Shown: positions 1 to 8,830, counted from the first letter of the stretch. The stretch is 64,000 bases of DNA from an uncultured Lysobacteraceae bacterium (GCA_937897645.1 CALCNV010000146.1:32818-96817); one strand, 5' to 3'. Program-made: numbers and translations. Notes: generated by a model not told the origin, from the letters alone.

Positions 1-895
1 CCGTCCACACTTTCCAGCCTGCCTCGCGGTAGCTTTCCGGTGGAATCAGCATGGCCAGGTTGGTCTTGCCGCAAGCGGAAGGGAATGCCGCCGCGATGTA
101 ATGGGTTTCGCCCTGCGGGTTTTCGATGCCGACGATCAGCATGTGTTCGGCCAACCAGCCTTCGTGCCGCGCCTGCCATGAAGCGATGCGCAGCGCATGG
201 CATTTCTTGCCGAGCAGCGCATTGCCGCCATAGCCGGAGCCGTAGCTTTTGATGCTGGCTTCTTCCGGGAAGTGCATGATGAAACGACGATCCGGATCCA
301 GCTCGCCCGTCGAGTGCAGGCCTTTCACGAACGCGTCCGTCCGTTCGCCGCGAGCAGCTCGCTCAAGGCCTTCGCGCTCGATCCGCGCCAACGCCGCCGC
401 GCCCATGCGCGTCATCAGGCGCATGTTGGCGACCACGTAGGGCGAGTCGGTGATTTCCACGCCGCAACGCGCCAGCGGCGAGTCGATCGGGCCCATGCAG
501 TAGGGAATCACGTACAGGGTGCGGCCACGCATGCAGCCCGCGAACAGAGCATCCATCTTGCGATGGCCATCTGCCGGCGCCATCCAATGGTTGTTGGGGC
601 CTGCGTCCTCGCGATCGTTGCTGCAGACGAAGGTCAGGTGTTCGACGCGCGCCACGTCACTGGGATCGGAGCGATGCAGCCAGCTGCCTGGGTGGCTGCC
701 GGGGTTCAACGGCAGGAGCGTTCCATCTGCCCGCATCTTCTGCAGCAGCGCGGCGTACTCGCCATCGCTGCCGTCACACCAGTGCACCGCGTCCGGCCGA
801 ACCAGCGCCACGGTGTCGGCAACCCAGTCGTTCAGGCTGTCGAGGCGACTGCGCGCCGGGTTTTTTTCGTCCTTAAACGAAAGCGCTGCGTTCAT
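1..895 (-). CDS. pckG: Phosphoenolpyruvate carboxykinase (GTP), N-terminal part, cut by window edge
   Basis: The frame starts at an ATG at 893-895 and stays open to base 1, so about 298 codons of a roughly 600-residue enzyme are present. The enzyme makes phosphoenolpyruvate from oxaloacetate with GTP in the cytosol, the first committed step of gluconeogenesis. Family segments are visible in order: AVHWCDGSDGEY, GPNNHWMAP, a GRTLYVIPYCMGP segment, GNALLGKKCHALRIASW, and close to the edge the P-loop FPSACGKTNLAM carrying the reactive cysteine of GTP-type enzymes. A GGGAGGG ribosome-binding site sits 5 nt before the ATG. An XRE-type regulator gene lies just upstream on the same strand. The identification is secure; only the C-terminal half is missing. 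Confidence 0.95.
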   Translation of the reverse strand, partial: MNAALSFKDEKNPARSRLDSLNDWVADTVALVRPDAVHWCDGSDGEYAALLQKMRADGTLLPLNPGSHPGSWLHRSDPSDVARVEHLTFVCSNDREDAGPNNHWMAPADGHRKMDALFAGCMRGRTLYVIPYCMGPIDSPLARCGVEITDSPYVVANMRLMTRMGAAALARIEREGLERAARGERTDAFVKGLHSTGELDPDRRFIMHFPEEASIKSYGSGYGGNALLGKKCHALRIASWQARHEGWLAEHMLIVGIENPQGETHYIAAAFPSACGKTNLAMLIPPESYREAGWKVWT

Positions 896-1004
896 GCTTG
901 CCCTCCCAGGCCGACCATATCGTTACGATTGCAACTAATAGTCTACGCGTGCCAACGGGGAGGGTCTTGCTGCAGCGCAGGTGTATTTCGTGCTGAAAAC
1001 GTTA

Positions 1005-1748
1005 TCAGTCTCCCCTCGCGCGGCGATAGGGCTGGAACAGCTGCAGCAGCCATGGTTTCTGGGCCAGCACCAGGCTCACGCCGACGCGCTCTTCCGCGCC
1101 AAGGGTGGCGTCGCGCGCGAGCAAGGCATCGAACTCGCGCGCCAGTTCCTCCAACCGCAGGCGCAGTTGGCTGACACCGTCGGGGCTGAGGCTACCGCTT
1201 AGCAGGAACAGCGCATCCTGTTCGCCGTCGAAGGGATCGGCGAAGAAATCGCCCAACAGCTTGAGACGGAAATACCGTTCCATCGGACCGTCGGCGCGCC
1301 AGCGGAAGTTGCGCGCCGTGAGTGGGCGACTCCGGTTGCCCGACATCAGTTCGATGATCCCCAGCCGGTCCAAGCGCACCAGCAAGGCGGTCCATTGCGC
1401 GATGCTGAACTCGAAATGCGCCAGCACGTCGTCCTGGCGCCAGCGGTTGATGCTGAGGAACAGCGCGAGCAGCAGCTTCGGCTCGTCCACCAGCGCCTGT
1501 TCCTGCGCTTCACTGAGGTTGGCCATGGCCGGGCGGCCACGCGCGGCTTCCGCGCTGAGTTCGGCCAGGCCAACGTCGAGGGCATCGCAGACCTGCTCCA
1601 GTCGCTTCAGGCTCATCGCACGCTGCGAGAACATGCGCTTGACCGCTGCCTCGCTGAGTTTCAAGCGTGTCGCAAGTTCACGATACGTCATGCCCTGCGC
1701 ACGCAGGCAGCGCTTGAGTGCCTCGACCAGTTCGACTGACAGTGCCAT
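1005..1748 (-). CDS. XRE-family helix-turn-helix regulator
   Basis: This is a 247-residue protein. Residues about 5-65 form a Cro/CI-type helix-turn-helix (MTYRELATRLKLSEAAVKRM, then SLKRLEQVCDAL). The remaining 180 residues are helical and have no recognised domain; they may sense a ligand or mediate dimerisation. The gene ends 110 bp before the pckG start on the same strand, so it could be co-transcribed with pckG or regulate it. That link is inferred from position only. The start is the first ATG; no strong ribosome-binding site is seen before it. Confidence 0.8.
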   Translation of the reverse strand: MALSVELVEALKRCLRAQGMTYRELATRLKLSEAAVKRMFSQRAMSLKRLEQVCDALDVGLAELSAEAARGRPAMANLSEAQEQALVDEPKLLLALFLSINRWRQDDVLAHFEFSIAQWTALLVRLDRLGIIELMSGNRSRPLTARNFRWRADGPMERYFRLKLLGDFFADPFDGEQDALFLLSGSLSPDGVSQLRLRLEELAREFDALLARDATLGAEERVGVSLVLAQKPWLLQLFQPYRRARGD

Positions 1749-1805
1749 GGCTGCGGATACTACCCGAGCCTGTGCATGGTCCCGCCTCCCGGCGGAATCA
1801 TGCCG

Positions 1806-2738
1806 TCATTCCAGCCGCACCTGCGCGCTACCCGAGAACGTCTCGATGTTGATTTCCCCGTCACCACTGCCATAGCGCGTGCTGAAGCTGGAGCCCGGGC
1901 CGTGCTCCGGCTTGATGATCTTGGCGCCAGGCGCGCTGAGGTTGCCGCTGAAGCTGGAGCCGCGCACCTCGGCGGACACGTCCTTGGGCAAGACCAGGGT
2001 CAGGTCGCCACTCACGCTCTCCAGCCGTATCTCGCCTTTCGATGCAAGCGCGGTGCGGATGTCGGCATCGCCGCTGACGGTGTTCGCCGAGAGCTCGCTG
2101 ACGCGCTCGCCATTGACGACGACGTCAATGTTGCCGGACACGGTTTCGGTGCTGACTTCACCGTTCATGCGTCCACGCAACACCAGGTTGCCGCTCACGC
2201 TTTCCGCCTGCACGTCGGCACTGTTGACCGTGAGCCGTTGGTCACCGCTGACGGTTTCCACTTCGACTTCGCGCGGCGCGCCGGTCAGCACCACATTGCC
2301 ACTCACGCTTTCGATGGACACGGTTGCCGGCGCCACGCCCGTGACGTCTACGTCGGCTGACACGGATTCGATGTCGAGTTCGGCACGCAATGGAACCATG
2401 AGCACGAGGTCGGTCGGGCCGGTCTTGTTGCCGCCCCAACCGCTGTTCTTCGGGTATTGGACCTTGACCACCAGGTTGCGGCGATCACCTTCCACGATAA
2501 GCTTTTCGACACCATCACCGAGCGAGCCGGTGATCTTCACCTCGGGCTGGTCCCATGCACGCACCTGGATGCGCCCCTTGAGGTTTTCGATTTCGACGCG
2601 GCCGGTCGGATCCAGGGGCCGGCTCTGGTCGATGGGCGTGGCCGCCGTGGCCGCCGTGGCGGAGAGCACCAGCAGCACCGCCAGCAACAGCGGGGGGCGC
2701 ATGGCATTTTGGATACGGATGGAATGGGAAGCGTGCAT
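1806..2738 (-). CDS. Exported DUF4097-type beta-helix repeat protein
   Basis: This 310-residue protein has an N-terminal signal sequence (hydrophobic core LLLAVLLVLSATAATA, likely cleaved after about residue 33). It is followed by a ladder of short repeats around the words ESVSGN, ETVSGD and ETVSGN, one every 19-25 residues. That pattern is typical of DUF4097 (putative adhesin-like) proteins, which are predicted to form a right-handed beta-helix. A GAGGAG ribosome-binding site stands 6 nt before the ATG. The gene follows the anti-sigma-like gene by 10 nt and is the third gene of the sigma-factor operon. Its function is unknown; a role in envelope stress or signalling is an inference from the operon. 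Confidence 0.85.
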   Translation of the reverse strand: MHASHSIRIQNAMRPPLLLAVLLVLSATAATAATPIDQSRPLDPTGRVEIENLKGRIQVRAWDQPEVKITGSLGDGVEKLIVEGDRRNLVVKVQYPKNSGWGGNKTGPTDLVLMVPLRAELDIESVSADVDVTGVAPATVSIESVSGNVVLTGAPREVEVETVSGDQRLTVNSADVQAESVSGNLVLRGRMNGEVSTETVSGNIDVVVNGERVSELSANTVSGDADIRTALASKGEIRLESVSGDLTLVLPKDVSAEVRGSSFSGNLSAPGAKIIKPEHGPGSSFSTRYGSGDGEINIETFSGSAQVRLE

Positions 2739-2748
2739 GGTGTTCTCC

Positions 2749-3255
2749 TCAGGTCATGGCCGCGCGCTGCGTCAACTGCAGGCGGCGTGCGTAGGTACGG
2801 CGAAGCTGGTCGAGCAGGAAACGGGCCTCGGGGTCATGGTCGATGGCGGTAAGGATCTGCGCCGCGCTGCGGTCTAGGTCACCCAACGCGGGCTTCATTT
2901 CGGGATGGGTGCCGGCCTGTTCCATGCGCGCCAATGCGCCTTCGTATTCCAGGGTCATGGACACGGCCTGCTGGCGGATCAACGGATTGCCTTCCACCGT
3001 TTGCGGGCCGGAGGCAGGCATCAGCTGCCACACGAACCCCACCGCAAGCAGCACCGACGCAGCGAGCGCCCACGGCACCAAGCTGCGCACGCGACGCGGC
3101 GTGCTTGCGGCCTGCCGGGGCATGTCGGCGATGCGGTTCGCGATATCGGGCCACAGGTCGTGCGCCGGCTGGATGTCGCGACGCAAGGCCTGCAGCTGCC
3201 AGCGCAGAACCTGCCCCGGACCTGATCCGGGGGCGTCATCATTCGAATTGGTCAT
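2749..3255 (-). CDS. Putative anti-sigma factor, single membrane span
   Basis: This is a 168-residue protein. The N-terminal cytoplasmic part (about residues 1-60) contains PAHDLWPDIANRI. A basic stretch RRVRSLVP follows, then one transmembrane helix at about 63-80 (WALAASVLLAVGFVWQL), then an outward-facing C-terminal region rich in charged helices. Its start overlaps the stop of the ECF sigma gene by four bases (ATGA), the usual arrangement for a sigma factor and its membrane-bound inhibitor. No zinc-binding HxxxCxxC motif is visible, so it is not a classical ZAS-type anti-sigma factor. The role is inferred from topology and coupling. Confidence 0.7.
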   Translation of the reverse strand: MTNSNDDAPGSGPGQVLRWQLQALRRDIQPAHDLWPDIANRIADMPRQAASTPRRVRSLVPWALAASVLLAVGFVWQLMPASGPQTVEGNPLIRQQAVSMTLEYEGALARMEQAGTHPEMKPALGDLDRSAAQILTAIDHDPEARFLLDQLRRTYARRLQLTQRAAMT

Positions 3256-3842
3256 GCTTCACCTCCCAGACGTCGGCGCAGCAACTGCCGCGCGCGATGC
3301 AATTGTGCTTTTGAACTGCCGATCGCCATGCCAAGTTCGTTGGCGATCTCTTCATGCTTCCAGCCTTCCACGTCGTGCAGTACCAGTACGGCGCGTGCGC
3401 GTGGCGGCAGCGTTGACACCGCCCGCTCCAGGTCCATCGAAAGCGCCGTGCCGTTGCCTGCGGAATCCGCGACTCCGAAGTCATCCAGTGCATCTTCATC
3501 ATCGAAACGCGGGCCGCTGCGACGACTGCGCAATTCCATCAACGCCGTGGTGACGGCGAGGCGATGCAGCCAGGTGGAAAACGCACTTTCGAAACGGAAC
3601 TTGGGCAAGGCCTGCCAGGCACGCACGAAGGCTTCCTGGGTCAGGTCCTCGGCGCGAACGCCATGCCCGCCCACCAGTCGCACGATGACGCCGTGCACCC
3701 GCCCGGCATGCCGGCGGTACAGGGAAGCGAATGCAACGCTGTCGCCTGCGGCTGCCGAACGTGCCCATGCGGCATCGGTCTCTGCGGCCACCTCGGCGGT
3801 GGTCGTGTCGGTCATTGGTTCGCTCATGGCGGCGGTCAGCAT
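3252..3842 (-). CDS. RNA polymerase ECF sigma factor
   Basis: This sigma-70 family protein has region 2 at about residues 40-105 (LYRRHAGRVHGVIVRLVGG, AEDLTQEAFVRAWQALPKF, STWLHRLAVTTALMELRSRR). Region 4 lies at about 140-190 (LPPRARAVLVLHDVEGWKHEEIANELGM and the recognition helix SSKAQLHRARQLLRRRL). It would direct RNA polymerase to a stress regulon, probably including its own operon. GTG 3848, ATG 3842 and ATG 3827 are all possible starts; 3842 is chosen because it is the first ATG. No good ribosome-binding site precedes any of them. An inverted repeat lies just upstream. It is coupled to the downstream anti-sigma-like gene by an ATGA overlap. Confidence 0.9.
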   Translation of the reverse strand: MLTAAMSEPMTDTTTAEVAAETDAAWARSAAAGDSVAFASLYRRHAGRVHGVIVRLVGGHGVRAEDLTQEAFVRAWQALPKFRFESAFSTWLHRLAVTTALMELRSRRSGPRFDDEDALDDFGVADSAGNGTALSMDLERAVSTLPPRARAVLVLHDVEGWKHEEIANELGMAIGSSKAQLHRARQLLRRRLGGEA

Positions 3843-3864
3843 AGTCACTGGGATGCCCGAAGCG

Positions 3865-3887
3865 GCCGCAGGGTTTACACCTGCGGC
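3865..3887. promoter_or_regulatory. Inverted repeat upstream of the ECF sigma gene
   Basis: GCCGCAGG and CCTGCGGC form perfect 8-bp arms around a 7-bp AT-rich centre, starting 23 bp before the sigma gene. It could be an operator or a hairpin in the 5' leader. No tract of T follows on either strand, so it is not a typical terminator. Confidence 0.4.
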
Positions 3888-3933
3888 AAAATGCTCACGT
3901 AAATCTGGATCACCGCGGATCGGGCAGTGGCAC

Positions 3934-4536
3934 TCAGCCCGGAATCAGGGTGCTGATGACGTGCTCGACGTAGGCCTCGAATTCATCGTGCTGCAGGCGC
4001 GGCTGGTGCTGGAGCTGCAGGGTCAGCTGCAGGAAGCCCAGGTAGGCCGAATAAGCCAGGCGCGCGCGGTGCTGCGCGTCGGTTCGACCCAGGCCCGCCT
4101 GGCGGAACGAAGCCACCAGGTAATCCAGCCGGCGCTGCGAGACACGATTGATCACCGGCTGCACGGCGGGATGGTCCAGCGCCTTCAACAGTTCGCTGTA
4201 GATGATGTGGGGTTTGACTTCATGCGCCACCAGCAGGAACAACTGGCGCAGGCGATCGCGCGGATCTGGCACGGCTTCAAGGCTGCCGAACACGCTTTCC
4301 TGCTCGATGGCTTCCCAGCGCTCCAGCGCCGCCTGTAGCAAGGCATCGCGGGATGGGAAATGCCAATAGAAGCTGCCCTTGGTCACGCCAAGACGGCGCG
4401 CCAGGGGTTCCACGGCAACCGCGGCAACGCCTTGTTCGGCGACCAGATCCAAGGCCGCTTGCGCCCAGTCGTCCGCACTCAGGCGCGCCGTGCGTGTTGC
4501 AGAGGGAGTACTGGCCGGGCTTGGAAGAGTCGTCAT
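3934..4536 (-). CDS. TetR-family transcriptional regulator
   Basis: This protein of about 200 residues has a TetR N-terminal DNA-binding domain at about residues 20-65 (ALDLVAEQGVAAVAVEPLARR, then LGVTKGSFYWHFPSRDALL, the canonical recognition helix and FYWHF signature). A helical ligand-binding C-terminal domain follows. An ATG at 4536 is preferred to the GTG two codons upstream. The gene is divergent from the alpha/beta hydrolase-fadE operon, and a near-perfect inverted repeat sits on that operon's promoter. Repression of the operon, relieved by an acyl-CoA-like ligand, is therefore likely but inferred. Confidence 0.88.
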   Translation of the reverse strand: MTTLPSPASTPSATRTARLSADDWAQAALDLVAEQGVAAVAVEPLARRLGVTKGSFYWHFPSRDALLQAALERWEAIEQESVFGSLEAVPDPRDRLRQLFLLVAHEVKPHIIYSELLKALDHPAVQPVINRVSQRRLDYLVASFRQAGLGRTDAQHRARLAYSAYLGFLQLTLQLQHQPRLQHDEFEAYVEHVISTLIPG

Positions 4537-4668
4537 GTTCACATTTAACCATACGCCGAGGTTTGTTGCGGTACGTTTCGCCGCATCGCAGCAATTTTTA
4601 TTGGAATCAGCAGCTTGCGCAGGCCCATTACTGGCAGACCAATACAGATGTGATCACGTCCAAACCGA

Positions 4669-4709
4669 TTGACACCTCTAATTTGTGACACCCATACTAG
4701 ACCGTATGG
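4669..4709 (+). promoter_or_regulatory. Promoter with overlapping TetR-type operator
   Basis: A -35 TTGACA (4669-4674) and a -10 CATACT (4693-4698) are separated by 18 bp. The inverted repeat CCATAC-N6-GTATGG (4692-4709) overlaps the -10 element. The predicted transcription start (about 4705) falls next to the ATG at 4706, so the transcript may be leaderless. The divergent TetR gene is the obvious candidate binder. Confidence 0.6.
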
Positions 4710-5686
4710 TATCTCCAACTACAACCCCCGCACAGTCATCCCAACTGCCTCCCCAGACGAGGACGTTGACCGGTGCTGGCGGCCTGCAACTGGCGGCCAC
4801 TGCCTTCCCCACTTCGACGGCATTGCAGGCGGACAGCACGCTGTTGTTCGCACATGGCTTCGGGCAAACCCGTGGCGCATGGCTGCGCACCGGCCTGGCG
4901 CTTGCGGCCGAGGGCTACGCAGGACTTTCCTACGATGCGCGCGGCCATGGTGAGTCGGCCCGCAATGCTGGCGACACGGCTTACACCGGGGAAGAATTCG
5001 CCGACGACCTGATCATCGTCGCCGGTGAACACCTGCAACCCCCGGTGCTGATCGGCGCATCGATGGGCGGCCTGTTCGGCCTGCTGGCCGAAGCGCGCTG
5101 GCCGGGCCTGTTCCGGGCGATGGTGCTGGTGGACATCACCCCGCGTTGGGAAGAAGCCGGCATGCAGCGCATCCTCGCCTTCATGACCGCGTTCCCCGAC
5201 GGTTTCGATTCGCTGGAACACGCCAGCGACATCATTGCCGCCTACCTCCCGCATCGCCGCAACCGCAAGACACCTGACGAGCTGCGCGAACTGTTGCGCG
5301 AAGGCGACGACGGTCGCTGGCGCTGGCACTGGGATGCGCGACTGATCGACGACCTGGTGCGCGACAGCGCACGACACCAGGACAGCATCGCCGACGCCGC
5401 GCGCGCGATCCGTTGCCCCGTGCTGCTGATCAGCGGCGGCCGCAGCGACCTGGTGTCGTCGCGTACCGTCGAGGAATTCCAGGCACTGGTTCCACATGCC
5501 ACGCATTCACACTTGCCGCACGCCACGCACATGCTGGCTGGCGACGACAACGACGCGTTTACCAGCGCCGTGCTGGAATACTTGGCCGCGTTGCCTGCGG
5601 CCGCTGCAACATCTGAACTGGCAACCCCGCTTTCCGCACCAGGCGAATCCGCCGTCACCACGTCCGTATCCGGAGCAAGTCCATGA
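4706..5686 (+). CDS. Alpha/beta hydrolase
   Basis: This protein of about 326 residues has an alpha/beta-hydrolase fold. The oxyanion region is FAHGFGQTRGAW, followed by SYDARGHGESA and the nucleophile elbow GASMGG. A late Asp lies in the segment LLISGGRSDLVSS and the catalytic His in LPHATHML. It probably hydrolyses an ester or thioester in the cytosol; the substrate is not evident. The gene overlaps fadE by four bases (ATGA), so both belong to one operon under the operator-bearing promoter, which suggests a part in acyl-chain catabolism. A GTG at 4685 could add seven residues, but the promoter position favours the ATG at 4706. Confidence 0.87.
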   Translation: MVSPTTTPAQSSQLPPQTRTLTGAGGLQLAATAFPTSTALQADSTLLFAHGFGQTRGAWLRTGLALAAEGYAGLSYDARGHGESARNAGDTAYTGEEFADDLIIVAGEHLQPPVLIGASMGGLFGLLAEARWPGLFRAMVLVDITPRWEEAGMQRILAFMTAFPDGFDSLEHASDIIAAYLPHRRNRKTPDELRELLREGDDGRWRWHWDARLIDDLVRDSARHQDSIADAARAIRCPVLLISGGRSDLVSSRTVEEFQALVPHATHSHLPHATHMLAGDDNDAFTSAVLEYLAALPAAAATSELATPLSAPGESAVTTSVSGASP

Positions 5687-8163
5687 GCATCGTCGCCCCC
5701 TTCCTCGCCTTCCTGCTGGTCGGAGCCTTCGCCGCCTACCACCGCCTGCGCCTGGCGTACTGGGCAGCGATCACTGCCACCTTGCTGGTCGCATGCTGGC
5801 TGCTGGGCGCCAATCACACCGCGGTGATCATCGCCGCCGTCTGCGTCGCGCTGATCGCGGTGCCTTTGCTGATCCCGGCAATTCGCAAGCCGCTCATCAC
5901 CACGCCGCTGATGAAGTTCTTCCGCAAGGTGTTGCCGCCACTCTCGCAGACCGAGCGTATTGCGCTGGAGACGGGATCGGTCGGTTTCGAAGGTGAACTG
6001 TTCACCGGCGACCCGGACTGGAACAAGCTGCTGAACTATCCGAAGCCGCAGTTGAGTGCGGAAGAGCAGGCGTTCCTCGACGGCCCCGTGGAAGAACTCT
6101 GCCGCATGACCAATGACTGGGAAATCACCCACGTCCACGCCGACCTGCCGCCCGAGCTGTGGGCTTTCATCAAGAAGAACAAGTTCTTCGGCATGATCAT
6201 CCCGAAGGAATACGGTGGCCTGGGTTTCTCGGCGCTGGCACATCACAAGGTCATCCAGAAACTGGCGTCCGTCTCCAGCGTCGTCAGCTCCACGGTCGGC
6301 GTACCGAACTCGCTTGGCCCGGGTGAGTTGTTGAATCACTACGGCACCCAGGAACAGAAGGACTACTACCTGCCGCGTCTGGCAGCGGGCGAAGAAGTTC
6401 CTTGCTTCGGCCTGACTGGTCCGTTCGCCGGCTCGGATGCCACCTCTATTCCCGACTACGGGATCGTCTGCAAAGGCGAATGGAACGGCGCGAACGTACT
6501 CGGCCTCAAGCTGACCTTCGACAAGCGCTACATCACGCTGGCGCCCGTGGCCACGCTGATCGGTTTGGCGTTCCGCATGTATGACCCGGACGGTTTGCTG
6601 GGCGACACGCGCGACATCGGCATCACCCTGGCGCTGCTGCCACGCGAAACACCCGGCGTGGATATCGGTCGCCGCCATTTCCCGCTGAACTCACCGTTCC
6701 AGAACGGCCCGATCCACGGCAAGGAAGTCTTCATCCCCCTCAGCCAGTTGATCGGTGGCGTGGACAAGGCAGGCCTGGGCTGGAACATGCTCAACGAATG
6801 CCTGGCGGTCGGCCGTTCCATCACCCTGCCCTCCACCGGCAGCGGCGGCGCCAAGGCCGGCGCGCTGGTCACCGGTGCGTATGCGCGCATCCGCAAGCAG
6901 TTCGGCCTGTCGATCGGCCGCTTCGAAGGCGTGGAAGAAGCACTGGCACGCATCGGCGGCAAGGCCTATGCGATCAGTGCGCTGTCGCAGGCGACGGCGG
7001 CCGCGGTCGATCGCGGCGACGTACCGTCGGTGCCGTCGGCCATCGCCAAATACCACTGCACGGAGATGGGTCGCGAAGTCGCCAAGGACGTGATGGATGT
7101 CGTCGGTGGCAAGGGCATCATCCTGGGGCCGCGTAACTTCGCCGGCCGCGCCTGGCAGGCGTCGCCAATCGCGATCACCGTCGAAGGGGCCAACATCATG
7201 ACGCGCAGCCTGCTGATCTTCGGCCAGGGCGCGATCCTCTGCCATCCGTGGGTGATGAAAGAGATGAAGGCCGCCGGCAACCCGGACTTCAACGCCGGCC
7301 TGGAAGAATTCGACCGCAACCTCTTCGGCCACATCGGTTTTGCGATTTCCAACGCCGTGCGCTCGTTCTGGTTCGGCCTGACCGGCGCGAAAATCGGCTC
7401 CGCGCCGGGCGATGACTACACGCGCCGCTATTTCCGCAAGCTGGATCGTTATTCCGCCAACCTCGCGTTGATGGCCGATGTATCCATGCTCTTGCTGGGC
7501 GGCAAGTTGAAGTTCAAGGAGTCGTTGTCTGGACGCCTGGGCGACGTGCTGAGCCACATCTACCTCACCAGCGCCATGTTGAAGCGCTACCACGACGAAG
7601 GTGCGCCGGTCGCCGACCAGCCGCTGCTGGCCTGGGCGTTCCATGACAGCGTGCACAAGATAGAACTCGCGTTGTCGGGTGCGCTGCGCAACTTCCCGAT
7701 CCGCCCGGTGGTGTGGCTGTTGTGGGCCCTGATCTTCCCGTGGGGCCGACGCGCCGAAGCGCCCAGCGACCGCCTGGGCCACCGCGTCGCTGCGCTGCTG
7801 ATGACACCGAACGAAGCGCGTGATCGTCTGGGCGAAGGCGTGTTCCTGACCCCGTGCGAGAACAACCCGGGCGGTCGCATCAACAGTTACTTGGCGAAAG
7901 CCATCCTGGCCGAGCCGGTGGAACGCAAGTTCATCAAGGCGCTGAAGAACAGCGACATCGAAGCGCTGGATTTCGCATCGCAGCTGGACGAGGGCGTGCG
8001 CGAAGGCTGGATCACCGCGGACGAGCGCAAGCAACTGGAAGAGCTGCGCGACATCACCCTGGAGACGATCACCGTGGACGACTTCGACACGCACGAGTTG
8101 CGTTCGGCGGGGTATTACGACCTGCATCGCGCCGAGGGCAGGCAGTCGCGCGAAGCGGCTTGA
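5683..8163 (+). CDS. fadE: Membrane-anchored acyl-CoA dehydrogenase FadE
   Basis: This is an 826-residue protein, the size of the long gammaproteobacterial FadE. Two or three hydrophobic helices cover residues about 1-65. The acyl-CoA dehydrogenase core follows, with the flavin/substrate segment CFGLTGPFAGSDATS and the later signature ITVEGANIMTRSLLIFGQGA, which includes the expected catalytic Glu region. A FadE-specific C-terminal domain of about 300 residues completes it. FadE performs the first oxidation of fatty-acid beta-oxidation (acyl-CoA to trans-2-enoyl-CoA). It is translationally coupled to the upstream hydrolase and probably repressed by the divergent TetR protein. Confidence 0.95.
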   Translation: MSIVAPFLAFLLVGAFAAYHRLRLAYWAAITATLLVACWLLGANHTAVIIAAVCVALIAVPLLIPAIRKPLITTPLMKFFRKVLPPLSQTERIALETGSVGFEGELFTGDPDWNKLLNYPKPQLSAEEQAFLDGPVEELCRMTNDWEITHVHADLPPELWAFIKKNKFFGMIIPKEYGGLGFSALAHHKVIQKLASVSSVVSSTVGVPNSLGPGELLNHYGTQEQKDYYLPRLAAGEEVPCFGLTGPFAGSDATSIPDYGIVCKGEWNGANVLGLKLTFDKRYITLAPVATLIGLAFRMYDPDGLLGDTRDIGITLALLPRETPGVDIGRRHFPLNSPFQNGPIHGKEVFIPLSQLIGGVDKAGLGWNMLNECLAVGRSITLPSTGSGGAKAGALVTGAYARIRKQFGLSIGRFEGVEEALARIGGKAYAISALSQATAAAVDRGDVPSVPSAIAKYHCTEMGREVAKDVMDVVGGKGIILGPRNFAGRAWQASPIAITVEGANIMTRSLLIFGQGAILCHPWVMKEMKAAGNPDFNAGLEEFDRNLFGHIGFAISNAVRSFWFGLTGAKIGSAPGDDYTRRYFRKLDRYSANLALMADVSMLLLGGKLKFKESLSGRLGDVLSHIYLTSAMLKRYHDEGAPVADQPLLAWAFHDSVHKIELALSGALRNFPIRPVVWLLWALIFPWGRRAEAPSDRLGHRVAALLMTPNEARDRLGEGVFLTPCENNPGGRINSYLAKAILAEPVERKFIKALKNSDIEALDFASQLDEGVREGWITADERKQLEELRDITLETITVDDFDTHELRSAGYYDLHRAEGRQSREAA

Positions 8164-8165
8164 TG

Positions 8166-8337
8166 CTTCACGCCCCTACCCTTGCGTAGCAGGGGGAGAG
8201 CCTGCCCCGTGCTTGATACGGGGCTGGGAGGGGGTGCTTTTTGCGCTGACTTTCCGACGGTCAAATCTCAAGCACCATCAAGATCAAGAGCAACCCCTCC
8301 CCAACCCTCCCCTGCTGCGCAAGGGAGGGGGCCAAGG
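8166..8337. repeat. Intergenic GC-rich inverted repeat
   Basis: Two arms related to CCCTTGCGxAGCAGGGGGAG and CCCCTGCTGCGCAAGGGAGG face each other across about 100 bp between fadE and the DUF4442 gene. A shorter copy of the same family lies at 16735-16788. Such elements are common between genes in Xanthomonadaceae. They may act as hairpin terminators or be non-autonomous repeats. Confidence 0.6.
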
Positions 8338-8347
8338 CTGAGAACAC

Positions 8348-8830
8348 ATGAGCGCTTCCATACTGCAGCTCTACAACACGATCACCCGCAAGCCTTTCGG
8401 CCACTGGCTGTTCTCGCGCATGGTCTGCTTCAAGGCACCCTACTTCGGCAGCATCAAGCCGCGCATGGTCGTGCTGGAACCCAACCGCGCCGAGGCCACC
8501 CTCGCCCATCGCCGCAGCGTGACCAACCACCTGGGCACGGTGCACGCCATCGCGCTATGTAACCTGGCGGAATTCACCGGCGGGCTGATGACGGATGCCA
8601 GCATCCCCGCGTCCATGCGCTGGATTCCCAAGGGCATGAGCGTCGAATACCTGAAGAAAGCCGTCGGCACCCAGCGTGGCGTGGCGACGCCGGAATTCCC
8701 GCCGCGCGAAGCGAATGAAGGCTACGAACTGCCCGTCAACGTGGTGGTCACCGACCCGCAAGGCGATGCGGTATTCAAGGCGCGTATCTCGATGTGGGTG
8801 TCGCCCAAACCCGTGCGTCCACCGGCGTAG
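8348..8830 (+). CDS. DUF4442 hotdog-fold protein, putative acyl-CoA thioesterase
   Basis: This 160-residue protein has the features of the DUF4442 hotdog family: HRRSVTNHLGTVHAIALCNLAEFTGG, read as the N-H-x-G-T-V-H-A motif plus the acidic helix, and later the strand VVVTDPQGDAVFKARISMWV. Hotdog proteins of this kind act on acyl-thioesters, so thioester hydrolysis is a reasonable guess. The gene lies downstream of fadE on the same strand but is separated from it by a repeat element. It may therefore be transcribed with the beta-oxidation operon or alone. Confidence 0.82.
   Translation: MSASILQLYNTITRKPFGHWLFSRMVCFKAPYFGSIKPRMVVLEPNRAEATLAHRRSVTNHLGTVHAIALCNLAEFTGGLMTDASIPASMRWIPKGMSVEYLKKAVGTQRGVATPEFPPREANEGYELPVNVVVTDPQGDAVFKARISMWVSPKPVRPPA

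Noticed and set aside
197..1174. Long forward frame opposite pckG
   Set aside because: It is the antisense reading of pckG and overlaps the XRE gene end; the product has no family features, while the reverse strand gives a clear PEPCK.
5242..6678. Long reverse frame opposite the hydrolase and fadE
   Set aside because: Antisense shadow of two well-supported genes, common in GC-rich DNA; rich in Arg/Gln/His with no domain.
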